This document shows, piece after piece, positions 30,565-40,735 of a stretch of DNA of 64,000 nucleotides (positions are counted from its first letter, which is position 1; each line of letters starts with the position of its first letter). Source of the stretch: an uncultured Pelagibacteraceae bacterium. GTDB taxonomy: Bacteria > Pseudomonadota > Alphaproteobacteria > Pelagibacterales > Pelagibacteraceae. Under the pieces are notes generated by a model. That model was given only the letters and a program-made list of their open reading frames with translations, ran no database searches and had not been told where the DNA came from. The DNA lies in assembly GCA_905616445.1 (NCBI GenBank), contig CAJQSV010000001.1:62001-126000 (forward strand), given 5' to 3'. A program made the translations under genes and the position numbers.

Positions 30565-31398
30565 ATGAAAAAATTTATAGTCGAAACCTATTATACTTGT
30601 ACGTTTAAAACACTTCATACTCTTGATGAATTAAATGATTCTGAGTTATCTAAAATTGACAGCCGAAAGGATGGTGAGGTTGAGGTGATTGATGTTAGGC
30701 TTAATAATAGAAAAACGAAAAAAATTGGAGACAAATCGAAACCAGTTGAAAAACGAAGTGACGAATTCACTAACCTTGATCAGGTAGTAGGAAAAGAAGC
30801 TCTAATTAAGAACAAACAGTTTTCTCAAACTAAAGATGAAAACATAATGATTAAAAGTCAAATAAGCCCAAGGTTTAAAATGCCCGATCGAAGAAAAGGA
30901 TATATTCAAAAAGCTTCGATTGGTGAACATAAAATTTACCTGCACACAGGTGAGTATGACGATGGAAAGATTGGTGAAATTTTTATTGACACAAATAAAG
31001 AAGGTGAGCTGGTAAAAGCTCTGATGAATAATTTTGCTATCGCAATTTCTTTGGGGTTGCAATATGGAGTTCCTCTAGATGAGTTTGTTGACGCCTTTGT
31101 AGATACTAAATTTGAACCATCGGGAAAAGTTGAGGGTAATGATAGAATTTTAAGTGCAACTTCTATATTAGACTACGTTTTTAGAGAATTAGCTATATCC
31201 TATCTTGGAAAAGAGGAAATGGCTCACACGCCATCAATAGCAAATACTAGAGAGGTAAGCGTAAATAATGATTCTAACGAAGACAAATTTTTAAAAATAG
31301 TAAAAAATATTACCTCAAAAGGATTTGTCAGAAGTAATTATGAAGATAAACTTGTAGATCTAAGCGATATAAGAATCAATTTAAAGTCTAAGAATTAA
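30565..31398 (+). CDS. Free-standing NrdJ C-terminal-like (TSCPD-type) protein
   Basis: This is a 277-residue protein. Its second half ([47 protein letters not shown]) closely resembles the C-terminal region of class II, B12-dependent ribonucleotide reductases. The reductase body is absent, and only one cysteine is visible (near residue 12), so the redox-shuttle cysteine pair is missing. The N-terminal 100 residues are charged and unrecognised. It may be a NrdJb-like partner, a regulator or something else. The ORF is intact, not decayed, and overlaps aspS by 11 bases at the 3' end. Confidence 0.72.
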   Translation: MKKFIVETYYTCTFKTLHTLDELNDSELSKIDSRKDGEVEVIDVRLNNRKTKKIGDKSKPVEKRSDEFTNLDQVVGKEALIKNKQFSQTKDENIMIKSQISPRFKMPDRRKGYIQKASIGEHKIYLHTGEYDDGKIGEIFIDTNKEGELVKALMNNFAIAISLGLQYGVPLDEFVDAFVDTKFEPSGKVEGNDRILSATSILDYVFRELAISYLGKEEMAHTPSIANTREVSVNNDSNEDKFLKIVKNITSKGFVRSNYEDKLVDLSDIRINLKSKN

Positions 31399-33178
31399 TT
31401 TTTTTTTCTATTTTAATATTTAATTCTTTTAACTGTTTTTCATCTACTTCAGAAGGTGCTCCCATTAAAAGATCTTGAGCGTTCTGGTTTAGAGGAAAAA
31501 GCGTGACTTCTCGAATATTTTTTTCACCTGCTAACAACATAACAATTCTATCAATTCCTGGTGCTATTCCCCCATGTGGTGGGGCGCCATAACTTAGTGC
31601 GTTTATCATACCGCTAAATTTTTCATCGACTTGTGTTTTATTATAACCTGCAATTAAAAATAATTTGTACATCAATTCTGGTATGTGATTTCTAATCGCT
31701 CCTGATGATAATTCAATGCCATTACAGACAATGTCATATTGATATGCTTTAATTTCTAGAGGTTTATCAAAATTTATTTTTTTTATATCACCCTGAGGCA
31801 TAGAAAAAGGATTGTGGCTAAATTGAATTTTTTTACCAAGTTCATCTAGTTCAAACATTGGGTAGTCAACTATCCAACAAAATGCGAATTTATTTTCATC
31901 AATAAGATTTAAATCTCTGGCTATTTTTTCTCTTGCCAATGAAGTAATTTTTTCAACATCGTTAACTTTACCGCAAGCAAAAAATATACTATCCCCTACT
32001 TCTGCAGCAGTTATCTTCATTATTTCTTTCAAGGCCTCTTCTTTAAAAAATTTACCAACAGGTCCTTTGGCTGAAATTTCATTTTCTTTTTCAATAGTAA
32101 AATAAGCAAGACCCGATGCACCCTGTTCTTTTGCCCACTTATCAATATTGTCAAAAAAACTTCTTGCTTTATCTTTAGTTTTTTTAGTTACAATACACCT
32201 TACTTTTGATCCTGATTTTACAAGCTTCTTAAAAATATCAAAAGTAACATCATCCCTTTCAAAAATATTTGTTAAATCATGAATTAAAAGGGGATTCCTT
32301 AGATCCGGTTTGTCTGAACCATATTTAATCATTGCTTCTTCGTAAGAAATTCTGGGAAATTTTTGAAACATTAGTTTTTTTGAAGAAAAATTTTTAAACA
32401 AATTAATCATTAATGTTTCCACAACTTCAAACACATTTTCTTGTTCGACAAAGGACATTTCTATATCTAATTGATAAAATTCACCTGGACTGCGGTCTGC
32501 TCTGGCATCTTCATCTCTAAAACATGGTGCGATTTGAAAATATTTATCAAAACCTGACACCATTATTAATTGCTTAAATTGCTGTGGTGCTTGAGGTAAT
32601 GCGTAAAATTTTCCAGGATTTAATCTACTAGGAACTAAAAAATCTCTAGCACCTTCGGGACTTGAAGATGTTAGAATTGGAGTTTGAAACTCTAAAAAAC
32701 CTAGTTTTGACATTTCACTTCTCATAAATGAAATAACTTTCGACCTCAGCACTATGTTTTTGTGCATTTGGTTTCTTCTTAGATCTAAAAATCTATATTT
32801 TAACCTTATATCTTCAGGGTATTCTTGTTCACCAAACACAGGCATCGGCAGGTCTTTAGCTTCAGACAAAATTTCAATATTGTCTATATTAATTTCAATT
32901 TTTCCAGTTTTTAAATCTTTATTTTCTGTTCCTAACTCTCTTTTTACAACATTGCCATACACTTTTATTACAGACTCCTGTCTAATGCTTTCTAAAACCT
33001 TAAAATATTTATTTTTATTTTCAACAACACACTGTGTAATGCCAAAATGATCTCGTAAATCTATAAAAAGCAAATTTCCATGGTCTCTTTTCCTGTGAAG
33101 CCAACCTGATAAATATACTTTTTTATCAGAGTCCGACTCTCTTAGTTCTGAGCAATTATGGGATCTGTATTTGTTCAT
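31388..33178 (-). CDS. aspS: Aspartyl-tRNA synthetase
   Basis: This class IIb synthetase charges tRNA-Asp. An N-terminal OB-fold ([19 protein letters not shown]) is followed by the catalytic core with [10 protein letters not shown] (motif 2) and [13 protein letters not shown] (motif 3). A GAD insertion domain lies between them, as expected for bacterial-type AspRS. At 596 residues it is full length. Its ATG overlaps the hdaA stop by one base (TAATG). Whether it also charges tRNA-Asn depends on gatCAB elsewhere. Confidence 0.97.
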   Translation of the reverse strand: MNKYRSHNCSELRESDSDKKVYLSGWLHRKRDHGNLLFIDLRDHFGITQCVVENKNKYFKVLESIRQESVIKVYGNVVKRELGTENKDLKTGKIEINIDNIEILSEAKDLPMPVFGEQEYPEDIRLKYRFLDLRRNQMHKNIVLRSKVISFMRSEMSKLGFLEFQTPILTSSSPEGARDFLVPSRLNPGKFYALPQAPQQFKQLIMVSGFDKYFQIAPCFRDEDARADRSPGEFYQLDIEMSFVEQENVFEVVETLMINLFKNFSSKKLMFQKFPRISYEEAMIKYGSDKPDLRNPLLIHDLTNIFERDDVTFDIFKKLVKSGSKVRCIVTKKTKDKARSFFDNIDKWAKEQGASGLAYFTIEKENEISAKGPVGKFFKEEALKEIMKITAAEVGDSIFFACGKVNDVEKITSLAREKIARDLNLIDENKFAFCWIVDYPMFELDELGKKIQFSHNPFSMPQGDIKKINFDKPLEIKAYQYDIVCNGIELSSGAIRNHIPELMYKLFLIAGYNKTQVDEKFSGMINALSYGAPPHGGIAPGIDRIVMLLAGEKNIREVTLFPLNQNAQDLLMGAPSEVDEKQLKELNIKIEKKINS

Positions 33179-33831
33179 TATTTATTTAATACTTTTTTTA
33201 TTAGATTAATATTTATAGATTTTCCAGTAGATAAAGAAAGATTGTCTAGTTTATCAATTAAATCAAATATACCCTCGTAAGATCTATCAATATTTTTTAA
33301 AATATACTCTAGTAATTTTGTGTCTATTTTAACCTGTTTGTCAGAAAAATTTTTACTTATAATTACTTTTATTAACTCGTCTGTTGGTAAATCTATACCA
33401 ATATTTACAAAGCTGCTAAATCTTGATTTTAAGTCATAGAGTGCAACATCGAAAGACTGAATGGGTTTCAAGGAATTAATTATAATATATTGATTAGAAA
33501 GATAACACTGGTTTAAAATAGAGTAAAATAATTTTTCCTCAACATTATTTAAATACTCATCTATGATAAGACACTCTTTTACTTTTATAAGTGAAAGAGA
33601 ACTATTGTTTAAATCCAATGCTTTTATAAAAGAAGAATTGATTTTTTTTTTAATAATATTAGCTAAGTGAGTTTTTCCACAACCAGATGGACCAAAAATA
33701 TTTACAAACTTACTAGGCCACTTAGGCCAAGTCTCTATTAGTTTATATGCTTCAAAATTATTTGCAGAAACATAAAAATCTTCTTTAAAGTAATTAGTTT
33801 TGAATGGAAATTTAAAAGTTAGTTGATCCAT
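33178..33831 (-). CDS. HdaA/Hda-like DnaA regulator
   Basis: This is a 217-residue protein similar to the AAA+ domain of DnaA but without its DNA-binding domain. Hda proteins bind the beta clamp and stimulate ATP hydrolysis by DnaA, preventing re-initiation. The N-terminal QLTFKF looks like the clamp-binding QL[ST]LxF-type motif. Walker A is GPSGCGKTH and the Walker B-like stretch is CLIIDEY. It lies between a DUF2066 gene and aspS, with overlaps or one-base gaps on both sides. Confidence 0.83.
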   Translation of the reverse strand: MDQLTFKFPFKTNYFKEDFYVSANNFEAYKLIETWPKWPSKFVNIFGPSGCGKTHLANIIKKKINSSFIKALDLNNSSLSLIKVKECLIIDEYLNNVEEKLFYSILNQCYLSNQYIIINSLKPIQSFDVALYDLKSRFSSFVNIGIDLPTDELIKVIISKNFSDKQVKIDTKLLEYILKNIDRSYEGIFDLIDKLDNLSLSTGKSININLIKKVLNK

Positions 33832-33832
33832 T

Positions 33833-34900
33833 TCAGTTAAGCGTTATTCTCCGTATATTATTTACAATTTTAATATTAATTTTTTTTTCAAAAAGTTTAT
33901 CGCTTAATTTATTTAATTTTCCTTTATATTTTAATCGTATTTTTATCTGCTTATTCGCCATCTCTAGTACAGAATAATTTTCAATTAAGTCTATAGAGTC
34001 AAAAATAGAACGAAGTCTTAAATAATCATTTATTTGTTTAACGTCTAAAAATAAATTTAGAAAAGAAGGTGCACTAACATCAACTAAGTTTTGTCCTTTC
34101 CAAATTTGAGTAATTTGTTCTTTTAAAGTAGGTATTGCCTCTGCGTAAGTTCTTGTGTCATCATCGGTAAATATTTTAAGCTCTATATTTTTATCTATTT
34201 TTTTGTTTTCAATATAAGTTTTGAGATATGCTCTAACTTTATCACCAGTAAAATAAATTATTAAGAGCGCATAATTTTTTTCATTATTAAATGAAATTAT
34301 TTTTTTTACATCAATTGATTGTAAATCTTCTTTATTTGAATTTATATATTGAAGATCTTCAATATTTTCTAATGCTAAGTTGTAGCTAATTAAAATATCA
34401 TCTTGATTTTCTATTTCGTTTTGAGAAGTGAGCCAATTATTGTAAAAAAAATTATCCGTGTACATAAAAACATCATTGCCCTTAACAAGTATTGGAAGTA
34501 AAGTTAAGGAAATATTTTTAACATCTGCATAAGAAATTCCATTTTGTGAAAAAAAATTAGTTATTTTTTTTTGATCAAACTTAACATTTATTGTTAAAAT
34601 ATTTTCTTTCTTATTTTTTTTCTCACCTTTGACGATTTGGTACGCAAATACTAAATCTTCAATGGTGCTAATTTTTGTCTTATATAAATTTATAGCGTCA
34701 TTTTTAAGAAGCGTTTTGTTGACAAAAATTATGAATGCTTTTTTAAAAGCAGATTGAATTAATTTTTTTTTATTTGAAACGTTGTTTATTTTACCGCTTA
34801 CTTCAATATTGTTAACATCATAAAGTAAATTATTTGAAAAAACTGTTTGAGTTTTAAATAGAAAGACTATTATACAAATTATAAAAAAAAAATTATTCAT
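33833..34900 (-). CDS. DUF2066-like secreted protein
   Basis: This is a 355-residue protein with a clear N-terminal signal peptide (FFFIICIIVFLFKTQTVFS). The early part, with VNNIEVSGKI and LIQSAFKKAFIIFVNK, resembles DUF2066 proteins that often lie next to hda/dnaA-like genes and purM. The rest is lysine/asparagine-rich with no known catalytic motif. A periplasmic location is inferred and the function is unknown. Its start is only 23 bases from the divergent purM start, so promoters must overlap coding sequence. Confidence 0.7.
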   Translation of the reverse strand: MNNFFFIICIIVFLFKTQTVFSNNLLYDVNNIEVSGKINNVSNKKKLIQSAFKKAFIIFVNKTLLKNDAINLYKTKISTIEDLVFAYQIVKGEKKNKKENILTINVKFDQKKITNFFSQNGISYADVKNISLTLLPILVKGNDVFMYTDNFFYNNWLTSQNEIENQDDILISYNLALENIEDLQYINSNKEDLQSIDVKKIISFNNEKNYALLIIYFTGDKVRAYLKTYIENKKIDKNIELKIFTDDDTRTYAEAIPTLKEQITQIWKGQNLVDVSAPSFLNLFLDVKQINDYLRLRSIFDSIDLIENYSVLEMANKQIKIRLKYKGKLNKLSDKLFEKKINIKIVNNIRRITLN

Positions 34901-34923
34901 TTCAGTTAATTATCATTTTATTC

Positions 34924-35958
34924 ATGCAAAAAACAAAAAATACCTATAAAAAAAGTGGAGTTAACATTAATCTAGCTGATCGTTTTGTGGAGCATATTGC
35001 AAAAGTTTCAAAAAAAAATGTCAAAAAAAAGAATAAATACTTAAATAAAGATAATATTGGTGCCTTCGGTTCAACTTTTGATATCAGTAAAATAAAAATA
35101 AAAGACCCTTTAATAGTTTCAAGTACAGATGGTGTCGGAACTAAAATACATCTAGCTAATCAATTTAATAAATTTGACACTATAGGAATAGATCTTGTTG
35201 CCATGTGTGTGAACGATCTAATTGTTCAGGGCGCTAGGCCTTTATTTTTCTTAGATTATATTGCGGTAGGAAAAATTAAATTAACTAAATTAAAAAAAAT
35301 TCTGGAAGGAATTATTAAAGGATGTGACATATCTGATTGTAGTCTTGTAGGAGGTGAGACAGCAGAAATGCCTGGAATTTACGATAATAATAAATTTGAT
35401 TTAGCTGGTTTTTCTGTGGGTATTGTTTCTAAAAAAAAGCTACTACATAAAAAAAATGTTTTAGATGGAGATATTGTATTAGCCATTCCATCTAGTGGAT
35501 TGCATTCTAATGGATATTCTTTAGTAAGATCAATTTTAAAAAATAAAAAAATTACTAAAAAAATAAAAAATAAACTATTAACTCCTACTAAAATTTATAC
35601 TAAAGAAATTTTAAATTTAACTAAAAATAATCTACTACATAGCGCGGCTCATATAACTGGCGGTGGTTTGGTTGGTAATCTGACTAGATCGATACCTGAA
35701 CACTTATGTTTAAATTTAGATCTATCAAAAATTAAACCTAAAAACATTTTTAAGTGGATAAAGTCTAAAAATATTGCAGACCATGAGATGCTTAAAACTT
35801 TTAACTGCGGTGTTGGATTTTGTTTAATTGTAAAAAAAAAAAATATAAATAAAATTAAAAAATATTTTTCTAAAGAATACACACCTTATGAAATCGGTTT
35901 TGTCTCAAAAAATAAAATTAAAAGTAAAATAAATATCTATAATAAGATTAAATGGTAA
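34924..35958 (+). CDS. purM: Phosphoribosylformylglycinamidine cyclo-ligase (AIR synthetase)
   Basis: PurM makes aminoimidazole ribotide, the fifth step of purine synthesis. Conserved features include the N-terminal YKKSGVNI, the GAFGSTFDI region, STDGVGTKIHLA, GGETAEMPG with acidic ligands, IPSSGLHSNGYSLVR, and the AHITGGGLVGNLTR loop. Length (344) is standard. It overlaps purN by seven bases, forming the usual purMN pair. It diverges from a DUF2066 gene with minimal space. Confidence 0.97.
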   Translation: MQKTKNTYKKSGVNINLADRFVEHIAKVSKKNVKKKNKYLNKDNIGAFGSTFDISKIKIKDPLIVSSTDGVGTKIHLANQFNKFDTIGIDLVAMCVNDLIVQGARPLFFLDYIAVGKIKLTKLKKILEGIIKGCDISDCSLVGGETAEMPGIYDNNKFDLAGFSVGIVSKKKLLHKKNVLDGDIVLAIPSSGLHSNGYSLVRSILKNKKITKKIKNKLLTPTKIYTKEILNLTKNNLLHSAAHITGGGLVGNLTRSIPEHLCLNLDLSKIKPKNIFKWIKSKNIADHEMLKTFNCGVGFCLIVKKKNINKIKKYFSKEYTPYEIGFVSKNKIKSKINIYNKIKW

Positions 35959-36509
35959 AAAAAAATGCTTGTGTGTTTATTTCTGGGCAAGGAACTAACT
36001 TAAAAGAATTATTAAAAAGCTCACGAGAATATAATTTTCCAATAAATATTAAGTATATTATTTCTAATACTAAAAATGCTAAAGGTTTAAAATTTGCTAA
36101 ACTGTATAAAATTCCTTTTCATATTTTGAATTTAGATAAAATAATAAATTTAGAGTCTGTTTTAAAAGAATTATATAAAAAAAAAATTTCTTTAATTTGT
36201 CTTGCTGGATATATGAAAATTTTAAATAAAAATTTTATTAATAGATTTAATAAAAAGATAATAAATATTCATCCGTCTCTTTTACCGAAATATAAAGGAC
36301 TTAACACTTTTAGGAGAGTTCTTGAAAATAAAGATAAATTAACAGGTTGCACAGTTCATTACGTAAATAAAAGATTAGACTCTGGGAAAATAATTTTAAA
36401 AAAAAAGGTTTCAGTTCAATTAAATGATAGTGAGGAAACTTTAAAAAATAAAGTTCAAGTAAAAGAATATCGAGCGTACTCTGAGTCTATAATAAATATT
36501 TTTAGATAA
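35952..36509 (+). CDS. purN: Phosphoribosylglycinamide formyltransferase
   Basis: PurN transfers a formyl group from 10-formyl-THF to GAR, the third step of purine synthesis. The phosphate-binding GQGTNLKEL, the catalytic-region LAGYMKILN and INIHPSLLPKYKG with its histidine, and LDSGKI with the catalytic aspartate are all visible. At 185 residues it is slightly short but complete. It ends one base before the convergent ndk stop, leaving no room for a terminator. Confidence 0.95.
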   Translation: MVKKNACVFISGQGTNLKELLKSSREYNFPINIKYIISNTKNAKGLKFAKLYKIPFHILNLDKIINLESVLKELYKKKISLICLAGYMKILNKNFINRFNKKIINIHPSLLPKYKGLNTFRRVLENKDKLTGCTVHYVNKRLDSGKIILKKKVSVQLNDSEETLKNKVQVKEYRAYSESIINIFR

Positions 36510-36510
36510 A

Positions 36511-36921
36511 TTAGTCTTTAAAAAAGAAGTTAATTTCTTTTTTTGCATTTTCAACAGAGTCTGATCCATGGACAGAATTTTTATCTATCGATATGCCATA
36601 AAGTTTTCTTATAGTGTTGGGTTCTGCATCTTTAGGGTTAGTCGCCCCCATTAGCTTTCTATTTGCGGACACTGCATTTTCCCCTTCTAAAACCATAACA
36701 ATTATGGATCCAGATGATAGATATGTGCACAAATCGTCATAAAAGGGCTTTGCCTGGTGTACTTTGTAAAATTCTGAAGCCTCTTCTTTTGACATATGTA
36801 TTTTTTTACTACTTAAAATTTCTAAATCATTATCGATAAAAAAATTTTTAATATCTTCAGTAAGATTTCTTTCTACCGCGTCTGGTTTAATGATAGATAG
36901 AGTTTTTTCTATATTACTCAT
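36511..36921 (-). CDS. ndk: Nucleoside diphosphate kinase
   Basis: Ndk balances nucleoside triphosphate pools by phosphate exchange through a histidine. The signature NSVHGSDS contains the active-site histidine. The IIKPDAVERN start and the GATNPKDAEP segment are also conserved. At 136 residues it is typical. It overlaps the end of pepA by eight bases and is likely transcribed from the pepA promoter. Confidence 0.97.
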   Translation of the reverse strand: MSNIEKTLSIIKPDAVERNLTEDIKNFFIDNDLEILSSKKIHMSKEEASEFYKVHQAKPFYDDLCTYLSSGSIIVMVLEGENAVSANRKLMGATNPKDAEPNTIRKLYGISIDKNSVHGSDSVENAKKEINFFFKD

Positions 36922-38371
36922 AATTTTCTTCTATTAGTTGGTTTAATAATCTTACTCCGAATCCTGTTGCGCCTCCTGCATTCAAAGCACCGCCATATTT
37001 TGAAAAAGCCATGCCAGCAATATCTAAATGAGCCCATGGAGTTTTATTTAAAATAAATCTTTGTAAAAATTGAGCTGCTGTTGTTGATCCAGCTCCACCA
37101 ACATAATTTATATTTTGCATATCGGCATTTTTAGAGTTCATAAGTTTATCATAATTTTTATGAAGTGGCATTCTCCATAGTTTCTCCTCAACTTTTTCAC
37201 CTGCATTTAAAATTTGTTTAGATAACTTATCATCGTTTGAAAAAAGTCCAGCATATTCCGATCCCAGTGATACTATGATTGCTCCTGTTAAGGTTGCTAA
37301 ATCAATCATGAATTTTGGTTTAAATTTTCTTTCAGTAAAAGTTAAAGCATCCGCCAAAACTAATCGACCTTCTGCATCTGTATTTAATACTTCTATAGTT
37401 TTGCCGCTATAAGATTTAACGATATCTCCGGGTCTTTGAGCATCTCCACTTACCATATTTTCTACGAGACCTACGACGCCGACAGCATTAATTTTTGCTT
37501 TTCTTAATGCTAAGTTCTTCATTAAACCAACTACAGCAGCAGAGCCTGCCATGTCATAGGTCATGTCTTCCATAAATTTTGCTGGTTTTAATGAATAACC
37601 ACCCGTATCAAAAGTAACTCCTTTTCCAACAAATGCTAAAGGCTTAGAATTATTTTTTGCTCCATTCCATTCCATTGTTACAAGATATGATCCTCTTGCA
37701 CTTCCCATCCCTACACCAAGTAAGGCATTCATACCCAATTTTTTTAATTTTTTTTCATCATATATATTTACTTTTAAACCGTCTTTCCTGAGAGAGCTTA
37801 ATCTTTTTGCATATTCATCTGGATGTAGAATATTTCCTGGTTCAGAAACTAAATCTCTTGCATAAAAAATTCCTTCTTCCAAAGCTTTAAATTTTAATTG
37901 ATTTTGAACTAAAGATTTATTTTTATTTCCCAATACTTTTATAGAAATAAGTCTTGTTTCTTTTTTTGTTTTATATTTATTGAATTCATAAGATTTTAAT
38001 TTTAGTCCATGAAGAAAATGACTTATAAAATTTTCATATTTATTAATTATACTGTCAGAATTTATAAAGTACTCACTATCCTTTCCATAGTTTATATATG
38101 CATAAAATTCAGCGCCTAAATTTTCTACATCAAAGCTCTTCAAATCTTTTTTGATAGAGATTAAAATTATCTTTTTTTTGGAACTGATCTCAAAAATAAA
38201 TATACTTTTTTTCAAGTCACTGGTTTTCAATAAATCCTTTACGTAGGAGAACTCTGTATTAGAGATGTATTTTTTTAAGTTGGTAATATTGAATTTTTCG
38301 TCAGTAAAAAGGACAAGATTGTTTGAAGATTTACCAGTAACCTTATTTGAATAGTTAATTTTTATAGACAT
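36914..38371 (-). CDS. pepA: Leucyl aminopeptidase (M17 family)
   Basis: PepA is a cytosolic di-metal aminopeptidase. The N-terminal domain is divergent. The catalytic domain shows GKGVTFDTGGYSLKP, the metal-binding NTDAEGRLVLADAL signature of M17 enzymes, and the late segment LDIAGMAF. Length (485) is usual. In some bacteria this family also binds DNA, but nothing here tests that. A strong sigma70-like promoter lies upstream, and ndk follows in the same transcript. Confidence 0.95.
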   Translation of the reverse strand: MSIKINYSNKVTGKSSNNLVLFTDEKFNITNLKKYISNTEFSYVKDLLKTSDLKKSIFIFEISSKKKIILISIKKDLKSFDVENLGAEFYAYINYGKDSEYFINSDSIINKYENFISHFLHGLKLKSYEFNKYKTKKETRLISIKVLGNKNKSLVQNQLKFKALEEGIFYARDLVSEPGNILHPDEYAKRLSSLRKDGLKVNIYDEKKLKKLGMNALLGVGMGSARGSYLVTMEWNGAKNNSKPLAFVGKGVTFDTGGYSLKPAKFMEDMTYDMAGSAAVVGLMKNLALRKAKINAVGVVGLVENMVSGDAQRPGDIVKSYSGKTIEVLNTDAEGRLVLADALTFTERKFKPKFMIDLATLTGAIIVSLGSEYAGLFSNDDKLSKQILNAGEKVEEKLWRMPLHKNYDKLMNSKNADMQNINYVGGAGSTTAAQFLQRFILNKTPWAHLDIAGMAFSKYGGALNAGGATGFGVRLLNQLIEENYE

Positions 38372-38405
38372 AATTTTTTAAATACTCCCTAAAAGAGTCG
38401 AATGC

Positions 38406-38434
38406 TATATATGTCTAAAAATATAAGATTTCAA
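38406..38434 (-). promoter_or_regulatory. Sigma70-type promoter for pepA-ndk
   Basis: On the minus strand TTGAAA and TATATA are separated by 17 bases, ending about 35 bases before the pepA start. Both hexamers are close to consensus and the spacing is optimal. A GGGAG stretch further downstream may be the ribosome-binding site. The call rests on motif match and position only, in an AT-rich genome where such matches also occur by chance. Confidence 0.55.
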
Positions 38435-38472
38435 TGAAAAATTTATTATTGCTCACTATCATAGGTTGAGTT

Positions 38473-38500
38473 TTGACTGAAGTTGCATTAGTTATATACC
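38473..38500 (+). promoter_or_regulatory. Putative promoter for the lptF operon
   Basis: TTGACT and TATACC are separated by 16 bases, and the -10 ends only ten bases before the lptF ATG. If used, the transcript would have almost no leader. The -35 is one base from consensus; the -10 is weaker. It is divergent from the pepA promoter in the same 139-base gap. Confidence 0.45.
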
Positions 38501-38510
38501 TCAAATTTTA

Positions 38511-39650
38511 ATGCTTAAAAACAAAATCTATAAGTACTTGGTTAGTGAAATACTTAAAAACTTTATAACTATTTTATTAACTTTTACTGCAATTGCTTGG
38601 TCGGTAAGAGCGGTTAATTTTTTAGATTTAATAGTCGACGATGGATATGACTCAAGTATTTATTTTAAATACTCTTTACTACAAATCTCTACTCTTATAA
38701 CTCGTTTTATACCCTTAACATTTCTTTTAGCTTTATGTATTTCTATTGTAAAGTTTGAAAGACAGCAAGAATTACTGATATTGTGGACTTCTGGATTAAA
38801 CAAATTAAAAATTGCTAATATTTTTCTTTTAATAGCATTTTTTATAACCTTCATTCAGCTTATAATGTCATTATTTATTAACCCTTTTTTATTAAATAAA
38901 TCGAGATCTCTCCTTAGAGATAGTGAGGGTCTACAATATAGTTCAATTTTAAAAACAAATGACTTTAGTGATAGTTTGAAGGGTATAACTTTTTACATTA
39001 ATGAAAAAAATATTAAAAACGAATTACTTAATATTTTTATCAAAGACACGAGTGGAAATTTAAACATTTTAAAAACTAAGACTGATAATGAGTCAACAGG
39101 TTCAACAATAATCGCAAAAAAAGGTTATATATTTAAAGATAAATTAATCTTATTTAATGGAACAATACAGACTTTAAACAAAAAAAATGAAATAAAAAAT
39201 ATTCAATTTCAGAAAACTGAACTAACTTTGAAAAATTTTAACACAAGAACAATAACACAAACAAAAATACAGGAGACTTCTAGTGGTTTTTTATTAAAAT
39301 GTATTTTTAACCAAAACAATTCATACCTCAATAATTGTCCGAGCGTGGAATTTAAAAAAAATGCGTTAGAAACTCTGTCTAGGCGATTAGGAGCACCTTT
39401 GTATATACCATTAATTTCTATAATAGTTTCTTTTTTATTGATCTATAAAAAAGAAAAAAAATATAATTATTTAAAAAAATACATACTATTTAGTGTGTCT
39501 TTTTTAATGCTAATACTTGCTGAAATTCTTTTAAAATATACAGGCTTTTCTCCGGTGACAGCTCTTTTCTATTTTATTTTACCTGTGATGACATTTGTTT
39601 TTTTTTACATCTACTTTAAAAAAAAAATAATTCATGAAAAAAATATATAA
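38511..39650 (+). CDS. lptF: LptF, LPS export permease subunit
   Basis: LptF and LptG form the inner-membrane part of the LptB2FG transporter that extracts LPS for export. This 379-residue protein has the YjgP/YjgQ layout: two pairs or triplets of transmembrane helices at each end around a periplasmic beta-jellyroll domain. The N-terminal YKYLVSEILKNF and the ELLILWTSGLNKLKI coupling region are recognisable. It overlaps lptG by one base. Gene order and topology support F rather than G. Confidence 0.9.
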   Translation: MLKNKIYKYLVSEILKNFITILLTFTAIAWSVRAVNFLDLIVDDGYDSSIYFKYSLLQISTLITRFIPLTFLLALCISIVKFERQQELLILWTSGLNKLKIANIFLLIAFFITFIQLIMSLFINPFLLNKSRSLLRDSEGLQYSSILKTNDFSDSLKGITFYINEKNIKNELLNIFIKDTSGNLNILKTKTDNESTGSTIIAKKGYIFKDKLILFNGTIQTLNKKNEIKNIQFQKTELTLKNFNTRTITQTKIQETSSGFLLKCIFNQNNSYLNNCPSVEFKKNALETLSRRLGAPLYIPLISIIVSFLLIYKKEKKYNYLKKYILFSVSFLMLILAEILLKYTGFSPVTALFYFILPVMTFVFFYIYFKKKIIHEKNI

Positions 39651-40735
39651 TGACTAGTATTATTAATAAATATCTAATTACGAAATTTTCAAAAATTATT
39701 TTTAATACTATTTTAATTTTTCTTTCTTTGGGAATTATATTAAATTTATTTGAAGAGATTGAATTCTTTAAAAACTTAAAATTACATTTTTCTTTACCGT
39801 TCGTTTTATCATTATCTTATGTTCCAACTTTAATTTTAGAATTACTTCCTTTTATTATTTTTTTATCTTCAATGTTTTATTTTTTACATTTAAGGTCTTC
39901 AAAAGATTTATTAGCAATAAAAGTTTTTGGGTACTCAAACTTAAAAATAATTTTAATTCTATCTTTTTTTTCTTTTTTAATAGGGTTATTTACCTTGCTT
40001 GCTGTAAATCCAGCTACGTCTACTCTCATACAGTTTTATGAAACAGAAAAAGCTCAATATACAAGAGATGTTGATCATTTAATCTCGATTAATAGAAATG
40101 GAGTTTGGATAAAAGAAGTTGATGACACGGGTGCTTATAAGATTATAAATGCTGGAAAAATAAACAACAAAACTTTAGAACAAATTTCAATTTTTGTATT
40201 TGACAATAATTACGATCTAGCAAAAAGAATTGATGCTAAATCTGCAATAATTAATACCAATCCCTGGCTAATGAAAGATGTTTATATTTATGATTCTATA
40301 AAAAATGAGAATACTTTTTTTGAAAATTATGAATTTAAAAGCGACAAAACGTTAGATAAGATTAACTCATTGTATAAAAATTTAGATACAATATCCTTTT
40401 TAAATTTAACTTTAAATTATTCCAATCTAAATGAAAAAGGATATTCAAAAAATTTATTAAATGAAAAGATTAATAAATTCATTTCTCTTCCTGTGTTTTT
40501 ATTTTTAATGGTGATTTTAGCATCAATATTTACGATTGGATCTTTAAAAAGAAAACAAAATTTTTATTACGTTTTAACATCTATATTAATATGTGTTGCT
40601 ATTTACTATTTTAAAGATCTTTCTATTGCTTTAGGACAAACTGGAAGAATTAATCCACTCTTATCTGTTTGGATACCTGTAATAGTAATTGGCTTATTTT
40701 GTTCGATAGGAGTTATTCAAATTAATGAAAAATAG
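39650..40735 (+). CDS. lptG: LptG, LPS export permease subunit
   Basis: This is the partner permease of LptF, with 361 residues and the same six-helix plus periplasmic domain layout. The coupling-helix region (HLRSSKDLLAIKVFGYSNLKI) near residue 80-100 and the late helices with LGQTGRINPLLSVWIPV match LptG. It lies between lptF and lptD, overlapping both, so the three LPS export components are made from one message. LptB, LptA and LptC are not in this window. Confidence 0.9.
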   Translation: MTSIINKYLITKFSKIIFNTILIFLSLGIILNLFEEIEFFKNLKLHFSLPFVLSLSYVPTLILELLPFIIFLSSMFYFLHLRSSKDLLAIKVFGYSNLKIILILSFFSFLIGLFTLLAVNPATSTLIQFYETEKAQYTRDVDHLISINRNGVWIKEVDDTGAYKIINAGKINNKTLEQISIFVFDNNYDLAKRIDAKSAIINTNPWLMKDVYIYDSIKNENTFFENYEFKSDKTLDKINSLYKNLDTISFLNLTLNYSNLNEKGYSKNLLNEKINKFISLPVFLFLMVILASIFTIGSLKRKQNFYYVLTSILICVAIYYFKDLSIALGQTGRINPLLSVWIPVIVIGLFCSIGVIQINEK

